This document shows positions 6,810 through 9,887 of a DNA stretch of 9,887 nt, piece after piece. Origin of the DNA: Candidatus Cloacimonadota bacterium (lineage in GTDB: Bacteria > Muiribacteriota > UBA6191 > JACPRK01); NCBI GenBank assembly GCA_021772705.1, contig JAJFLN010000402.1, positions 1-9,887 on the forward strand, given 5' to 3'. The notes under the pieces are model-generated. The model did no database searches. It was not told the DNA's origin and worked only from the letters and a program-made list of their open reading frames with translations. Both the position numbers and the translations under genes were made by a program. Each line of letters begins with the position of its first letter. Position 1 is the stretch's first letter.

Positions 6810-7454
6810 GTGAAAAGTCGAGTATTTGTCGCTGTGATCCTGGGTGTCTGCGCTTTCCTCTTTGCTGCAAGAGCAGAATCGACGGGCAGCAAACAGACAC
6901 TGCCCGAAACAACTCCAGCTCCCAGTCATGGACCCGTGCTCATGGCTGCCGGTTCCGGCAGCTCCGCAGGATCCTCGTCGGGGAGGACAAGGCGATCACC
7001 CGTAACGCGCCTGCCGGCGCCGGAGCTCAGTGTCGAGGAGTGGATCCAGGGCTCCAAGACGACCCTCGCCGCGCTGCGAGGCAAGGTGGTCCTCCTGGAT
7101 TTCTTCCAGATCATTTGCCCTGGATGCCGCTCCGTCCATCCTCACATCGTGGAGATGCAGCGGCGCTACGGCTCGCAGGGGCTGCAGGTGCTGGGGATCG
7201 CCGTCGCCTTCGAGTTGCAGAGGCTGCAAACTCCCTCCAAGATCCGCGCCTATGTGAAGGACAACGAGTTCAACTACCCTGTCGCAATTGACCGGGGATT
7301 GACCGACACGTTCGTTGCTTACCATGCACGGGGCACTCCCTACGTGGCCCTCATCGATCGGGCTGGCAACATTCGGGCCCTCGATTTCTACCGTCCTGAC
7401 GCTGTGGAAGAGGCCGTGAAAACCCTGCTCCGCGAGGGAGGTTCCCGCGGATGA
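6810..7454 (+). CDS. Secreted TlpA/ResA-like thioredoxin
   Basis: This 214-residue protein has a Sec signal (KSR, then a hydrophobic core to about residue 22), a low-complexity Ser/Gly spacer (about 45-62) and a thioredoxin fold. The active site is CPGC (Cys103, Cys106) after VVLLDFFQI, with the cis-Pro motif GTPYVALID (Pro177). Such proteins reduce or exchange disulfides outside the cytoplasm, for example in cytochrome c maturation. I chose the GTG at 6810 because GGAAGG lies nine bases upstream and the signal peptide then starts at its charged end; a GTG at 6768 with AAGGA upstream is possible and would add 14 residues. The stop overlaps the next start in ATGA (7451-7454), so it is coupled to the patatin gene behind it. 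The 6582-6809 stretch upstream shows no gene I can support. Confidence 0.88.
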   Translation: MKSRVFVAVILGVCAFLFAARAESTGSKQTLPETTPAPSHGPVLMAAGSGSSAGSSSGRTRRSPVTRLPAPELSVEEWIQGSKTTLAALRGKVVLLDFFQIICPGCRSVHPHIVEMQRRYGSQGLQVLGIAVAFELQRLQTPSKIRAYVKDNEFNYPVAIDRGLTDTFVAYHARGTPYVALIDRAGNIRALDFYRPDAVEEAVKTLLREGGSRG

Positions 7455-7792
7455 GGCTCGATTTCAAAAACCCATTAGCAGCCATGCACTGGCCAGACTC
7501 TCTCAAACTACTGGCTGGACTCCTGGTGGTCCTCTCGTTGCTTTCAGGAGTCCTTTCAGCAGCTGAAACCAGCTCCCCACACCACGTACGACGAGCACTG
7601 CTCCTCGGAGGTGGAGGCGCCAGAGGGGCGTTCCAGGCCGGAATGATCCAGGGACTGGTCGAAGATCATGGACTGGACTTCCAGGTCATTCGCGGCATCA
7701 GCGTCGGCTTCCGACATCCTCCGCCGGACACTCGCTGGCGGACTGGCCGGACTTCTCGCCACCTTCGGCCTCGAGGCATTCCGGGCCACTAG
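7451..7792 (+). pseudogene. Signal-peptide patatin-like phospholipase, broken after the nucleophile motif
   Basis: The start overlaps the TlpA-like stop (ATGA). A Sec signal peptide (about residues 1-37) is followed by LLLGGGGARGAFQAGMIQGL (about 51-69), the patatin oxyanion-hole glycine loop, and GISVG with Ser84, the GxSxG nucleophile. Beyond Gly86 the family signature stops: the expected ALNA is absent and the residues up to the stop at 7792 (RHPPPDTRWRTGRTSRH) look like out-of-frame translation. No DGG aspartate follows. Near 7712 the coding signal moves to another frame with an unrelated product, so I infer a deletion or rearrangement that removed most of the patatin domain. A functional 113-residue product is unlikely. 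This is the second patatin in the window but not a copy of the NTE-like one. Confidence 0.75.
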
Positions 7793-7853
7793 CTTCCACG
7801 TCTTCGAAGGGATGCCCGGCGACCTGCCGCGTCTGATGGGTGTCCTGCTCACG
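7713..7853 (+). pseudogene. Membrane-protein N-terminal fragment (DUF6789-like?)
   Basis: In the frame one base on from the patatin fragment, the translation reads DILRRTLAGGLAGLLATFGL, followed by GMPGDLPRLMGVLLTD. The pattern of a basic start, a Gly/Ala-rich first helix, then a GxPxDLPRLxG motif reminds me of small membrane proteins of the DUF6789 type, which begin this way. Only about 47 residues are present; the later helices are missing and the same frame runs directly into aminotransferase-like sequence. The nearest ATG in frame is at 7668, inside the patatin fragment. Family assignment is tentative; the membrane character is clear. Confidence 0.4.
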
Positions 7854-8012
7854 GATCGCTTCATGCTCGGTCTGGGTCAGTCCCCCTTTCCCGTGCCTCA
7901 GCCGATGGTGGAGGAACTGAAGCGCAATGCCCACCAGAAGGCCTACCTTCCGGTGGACTGTACCGACACGGTCGAAGCGGTGGCCAAGATCTGTGATTGG
8001 GTGGCCGCATGA
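7854..8012 (+). pseudogene. N-terminal fragment of a fold-type I (PLP) aminotransferase, fused to unknown tail
   Basis: The translation carries FMLGLGQSPFPVPQP then MVEELKRNAHQKAYLPV, the opening of class I/II aminotransferases, where the xGxGxPxFPxP loop and the YxP segment precede the first domain. After YLPV (7955) the family would continue with GLxxLREAVA, but here the text becomes CTDTVEAVAKICDWVAA and stops at 8012. No PLP-binding Lys region is present. It is continuous in frame with the preceding membrane fragment, so a chimeric reading frame exists from 7668 to 8012, though I doubt it makes a useful protein. Its stop overlaps the next start (ATGA). Confidence 0.5.
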
Positions 8013-8284
8013 TTGATAAGCCCTTACTCGAGGCACAGCTCGTCGTGATGGAGAGATACAGAAAGGCCGGATTTCGCGGTCGCTCCACCTACAACGACGA
8101 CATCGGTTCCATCCGCGTCCTGGCCGGCAATCATGTCGTCTGTGTGAATCAGGCGCCGCGAGAGATCTGTCTCGACAGACTCCACCCTGCAGAAGTGTGT
8201 CAGGCCCTGGACTGTTGTCTCGATCTGCTCAAGCGCGCCCGGAAGTGGGCCAGGGAGCAGGGACTCACGGTCCCCGAAAACTGA
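8009..8284 (+). CDS. Hypothetical 91-residue Cys-containing protein
   Basis: I do not recognise this protein. It begins MIDKPLLEAQLVVMERYRKA and contains five Cys residues (VVCVNQ, EICLD, EVCQALDCCLD). It ends in a basic amphipathic helix (LLKRARKWAREQG), and the whole looks soluble. The start at 8009 overlaps the preceding stop in ATGA, which argues that this junction is inherited from a real operon. An in-frame ATG at 7997 would add four residues. Because the genes before it are broken, it may itself be a remnant. The absence of stops over 276 bases and an even residue composition make coding likely. Confidence 0.5.
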   Translation: MIDKPLLEAQLVVMERYRKAGFRGRSTYNDDIGSIRVLAGNHVVCVNQAPREICLDRLHPAEVCQALDCCLDLLKRARKWAREQGLTVPEN

Positions 8285-8372
8285 GGCAGGATTGAGGGTA
8301 ACGTACCTGTCCCTCTCCGGGGCCTTCGATTCATCGGTCTGGACCGAGGGTCACCCACCGGAGCTGCCCTGA

Positions 8373-8657
8373 TCAGGTCTTCCGACGGCCGCCATCGACG
8401 GACGACCCGGAATGGGGCTGCGTCCGGACGATCGCAGGGGCCTCACTCGGCAGATCCGCGACTTGAATTTCGAGAAATCGAACGCTGGCCTGAGAGGCCA
8501 GCGAAGGCTCGTCCGATATCAGCTGGGCGATCTTCCTGGACAAGGATTCGATCGCCGAATCAGCCGTGTCGCCGATCACACAGAGCCCAGGTATCGCCGG
8601 GCAGCAAGCGTACACGCTTGTCCCGGTTTCTTCTCGAACGTAGATGGCCATCCTCAT
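8373..8657 (-). CDS. HicB-like orphan antitoxin-fold protein
   Basis: This 94-residue protein starts with the HicB partial RNase-H-like fold: MRMAIYVREE, then VYACCPAIPGLCVIGDTADSAIESL, matching the xxVPxLPGCxxxGDTxxEAxxN pattern of HicB antitoxins, with Leu-Cys in place of Gly-Cys. The C-terminal part (about residues 60-94) is short and lacks a visible helix-turn-helix or ribbon-helix-helix, so autoregulation by DNA binding is doubtful. A strong ribosome site (GGAAGGG) lies just upstream of the ATG at 8657. No HicA toxin (short, with a GSH motif) is visible on either side, so this is an orphan antitoxin, a remnant, or a stand-alone HicB-like protein. Confidence 0.7.
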   Translation of the reverse strand: MRMAIYVREETGTSVYACCPAIPGLCVIGDTADSAIESLSRKIAQLISDEPSLASQASVRFLEIQVADLPSEAPAIVRTQPHSGSSVDGGRRKT

Positions 8658-8745
8658 TCGATCCCTTCCTTTCGCTGTTCGACGACGAGGCCGCCTGGCA
8701 GCTCACCCGTCCCACGCCGGGCCTTCCCGGATCCGGGCACCCTCA

Positions 8746-8895
8746 ATGAACACAACGCCCGGGGCTGACGAAAGTAATCTGAAATCGGTAGGTCTTGTAA
8801 GAATTCTGCTGTATTTCCTCCGGCTTAAGGTAAATGCCTCACGTTTCGCCGTGGCGGAGATGCACCGACGGGACGTTACCTCCCAGCCGCCATAG
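8746..8895 (+). pseudogene. Possible N-terminal fragment of a chromate-transporter-like membrane protein
   Basis: A 49-residue frame reads MNTTPGADES, then VGLVRILLYFLRLK, then VAEMHRRDVTSQPP and stops. The short hydrophobic LYFLRL segment followed by an MHRRDV-like motif recalls the start of ChrA proteins (LYFLRLGxxAFGGPxAxxxxMxRDxV), but the FGGP motif is missing. I regard this as a weak, unproven resemblance; it may be chance. The surrounding stretch 8658-9051 holds no complete gene that I can support. Confidence 0.22.
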
Positions 8896-8916
8896 CGTTG
8901 AAAGGAGCAAAGAGCG

Positions 8917-8946
8917 ATGGCTCGGTGCGGCACCGATGATGCCTGA
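8917..8946 (+). other. Nine-codon reading frame behind a perfect ribosome site
   Basis: AAAGGAG (8901-8907) precedes ATG at 8917, which opens a nine-residue frame (MARCGTDDA) ending at TGA 8944-8946. The ribosome site is among the best in the window, yet the frame is tiny. It could be a leader peptide for the membrane-protein gene at 9052 or the stump of a deleted gene. Confidence 0.2.
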
Positions 8947-9051
8947 CGACCCACTCTTGCTGCAACAGACTTGAGAGCCCAGTCATTCATGCTGCGGATT
9001 GAGAGTCTCCCCGAAGACGGCCGACCCGAACTCGGTGGAGGAGGAGAGGCC

Positions 9052-9663
9052 ATGGACCCGGCGGAGAAGACTTCCTACGGTGCGCTGCTCCTCTTGTTGG
9101 CGTTCGCATTGGCCGCCAGTTTCATGAGCCCAGAGTTCGTCTACGGGCGCATTCTGATGGAGGACGGCCCAGTCGAGAACAGGCACCGGTCAAATCTGGC
9201 CCAATTTCCGGACAGTTGTCATGATCGCCATGTTGAGCTGATCGCTGATGGCAACAGGTCACGTTACGAAATCCTGGAGACTCGAAGTGTCCAGGAGTTG
9301 GGGCGGATTCGACCGGTGCCCGAGAACACCACGGCAGTTCTCGAGGCGACGACGGCATTCACCCTCTTCTATAGGGCCTGGGCATTCCGCTCGATCCGTG
9401 GTGTCCGGGCACTGGCGCCGCTCGTGCTCCTGGGCTCCGGGTTTGTCTTCATCGCCGGGGCGGTGTCGGAGGAGCTGATCCCATCGGCGATGTCTTGGAA
9501 GGGAAGTTCGCCGGTTCGGACAGCGCCTCTATGCGAGGTGCGCTATCACCGTCTCTCCTCGAACGCGTCCGGTCCGTTAGAGAGCGGAGGCAAGCCCGAG
9601 ATGAAGGTCAGGGCCCCTGCTGTATGGAGACAGAGGCTGCCGGGAGAGGGGTCTGGGTGTTAA
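9052..9663 (+). CDS. Membrane protein with an in-frame MITE insertion, probably decayed at its 3' end
   Basis: The ATG at 9052 was chosen over an upstream start at 8971 because of the strong GGAGGAGGAGAGG site before it. The product (203 residues) begins MDPAEKTSYG, then a transmembrane helix (about 11-24) and an EDGPVEN motif (about 37-43). A 139-bp inverted-repeat element plus its 8-bp duplication interrupts the gene here and adds 49 hydrophilic residues without a stop. Removing it joins EDGPVEN to TTAVLEATTAFTLFYRAW, followed by a second helix (APLVLLGSGFVFIAGA) and SEEL. I recall EDGxxEN..TA..F and a later GEE-SW-GQR pattern from uncharacterised bacterial membrane proteins. Here SW is present, but GQRLY appears only in another frame (9518), so a frameshift near 9500 is likely and the last 55 or so residues look random. 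TAA ends it exactly at the border of repeat copy 3. Confidence 0.5.
   Translation: MDPAEKTSYGALLLLLAFALAASFMSPEFVYGRILMEDGPVENRHRSNLAQFPDSCHDRHVELIADGNRSRYEILETRSVQELGRIRPVPENTTAVLEATTAFTLFYRAWAFRSIRGVRALAPLVLLGSGFVFIAGAVSEELIPSAMSWKGSSPVRTAPLCEVRYHRLSSNASGPLESGGKPEMKVRAPAVWRQRLPGEGSGC
9182..9320. mobile_element. MITE-like element, family B (139 bp), inserted in frame
   Basis: The ends are inverted repeats: GGCACCGGTCAAATC on the left and GGCACCGGTCGAATC read inward from the right (14 of 15), with similarity continuing to 24 of 30. It is flanked directly by an 8-bp duplication, CGAGAACA (9174-9181 and 9321-9328). Element plus duplication is 147 bp, a multiple of three, and the host frame has no stop in it. 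Such a duplication length and GG/CC ends occur in IS families such as ISL3 and IS1595; the family here is not established. There is no room for a transposase. Confidence 0.88.
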
Positions 9664-9700
9664 GGACCCGCGCAAGAATAACTAGTTTCCGTCCGGAAAC
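9664..9700. mobile_element. Family A element, decayed copy 3 (left end only)
   Basis: After the TAA stop (9661-9663) comes GGACCCGCGCAAGAATAACTA, identical to the left end of copy 1 over 22 bases when the last stop-codon base is counted. CGCA is then missing, GTTTC follows, and similarity ends. A perfect seven-pair hairpin, GTTTCCG-TC-CGGAAAC (9685-9700), sits at the break. No right end is visible within the window. Confidence 0.7.
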
Positions 9701-9711
9701 CCGTTCGGCCC

Positions 9712-9761
9712 GAGCCTGTCGAGGGCCAGTGTTGGAGCGTCAGAGACCCCTCGACAAGCTC
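9712..9761. repeat. Inverted repeat around the CCTGTCGAGG motif
   Basis: GAGCCTGTCGAGGG (9712-9725) and CCCTCGACAAGCTC (9748-9761) pair at 13 of 14 positions around a 22-base loop. The right arm leads into the tandem repeat. The core TTCGACAGGCTCAG-like word resembles palindromic intergenic repeats that I recall as common in environmental genomes; this was not checked. Confidence 0.6.
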
Positions 9762-9887
9762 AGACGATATGGCCGCCCGCTCCATTCATCCCCTTCGGCG
9801 TGGCTCAGGACATGCTTCGACAGGCTCAGACGATATGGCCGCCCGCTCCATTCATCCCCTTCGGCGTGGCTCAGGACATGCTTCGAC
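9751..9887. repeat. 66-bp tandem direct repeat, continuing past the window
   Basis: The unit runs from TCGACAAGCTCAGACG (9751) to GGACATGCT (9816), is repeated at 9817-9882, and a third copy starts at 9883 with TCGAC before the window ends. The two full copies differ by one base (TCGACAAGC versus TCGACAGGC). Inside each unit, GGCTCAG-type words occur at both ends. No reading frame of note crosses it. Such near-identity means recent expansion or gene conversion. Confidence 0.9.

Noticed and set aside
8703..9053. Minus-strand 116-residue frame upstream of the HicB-like gene, considered as a HicA candidate
   Set aside because: It has no GSH motif, no HicA length or fold pattern, and a Ser/Arg-rich low-information N-terminus.
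9751..9887. CRISPR array
   Set aside because: The 66-bp unit repeats as a whole with no unique spacers.

Overview
The window is GC-rich bacterial DNA. Several features point to a Gram-negative host: a Cys/hydrophobic/Arg C-terminal sorting tail on a PKD-repeat protein, a secreted TlpA-type thioredoxin, a cyclic-nucleotide/patatin (NTE-type) esterase, and SD-led genes on both strands. I cannot place it further; Planctomycetota, Myxococcota or Acidobacteriota would all fit, but this is a guess.

Left part (1-4209): the 3' end of a surface protein with PKD-like repeats and a Cys-containing sorting signal. Facing it on the minus strand are an atypical short SDR-like protein, then mntA and hepT, a nucleotidyltransferase/HEPN toxin-antitoxin pair with overlapping ends. 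Divergent from these are a CbiX-like chelatase and a two-domain rhodanese.

Middle (4210-6567): a minus-strand gene encodes a neuropathy-target-esterase-like protein (cNMP fold, degenerate ParA-like fold, patatin). It is flanked by two direct copies of a 167-178 bp repeat with inverted ends. A partial third copy lies at 9664. On their left side all three copies abut a TNA trinucleotide, and in two cases that TNA is exactly the stop codon of the preceding reading frame. This looks like a non-autonomous, MITE-like transposon family with a 3-bp TNA target.

Right part (6568-9887): a TlpA-like thioredoxin overlaps (ATGA) a signal-peptide patatin gene that breaks just after its GxSxG serine. Then follows a mosaic of gene starts: a membrane-protein start, an aminotransferase start, an unrecognised small gene overlapping by ATGA, a lone HicB-like protein and two weaker fragments. 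Next is a membrane-protein gene carrying a second, unrelated 139-bp inverted-repeat element. That element has a perfect 8-bp target duplication, and the 147-bp addition keeps the reading frame open, adding 49 residues. The window ends in a 66-bp tandem repeat.

The left half is ordinary coding DNA. The right third is an accessory, decaying region shaped by small transposons. The best new signals are the two MITE-like families: one that apparently inserts at stop codons, and one captured in frame inside a gene.
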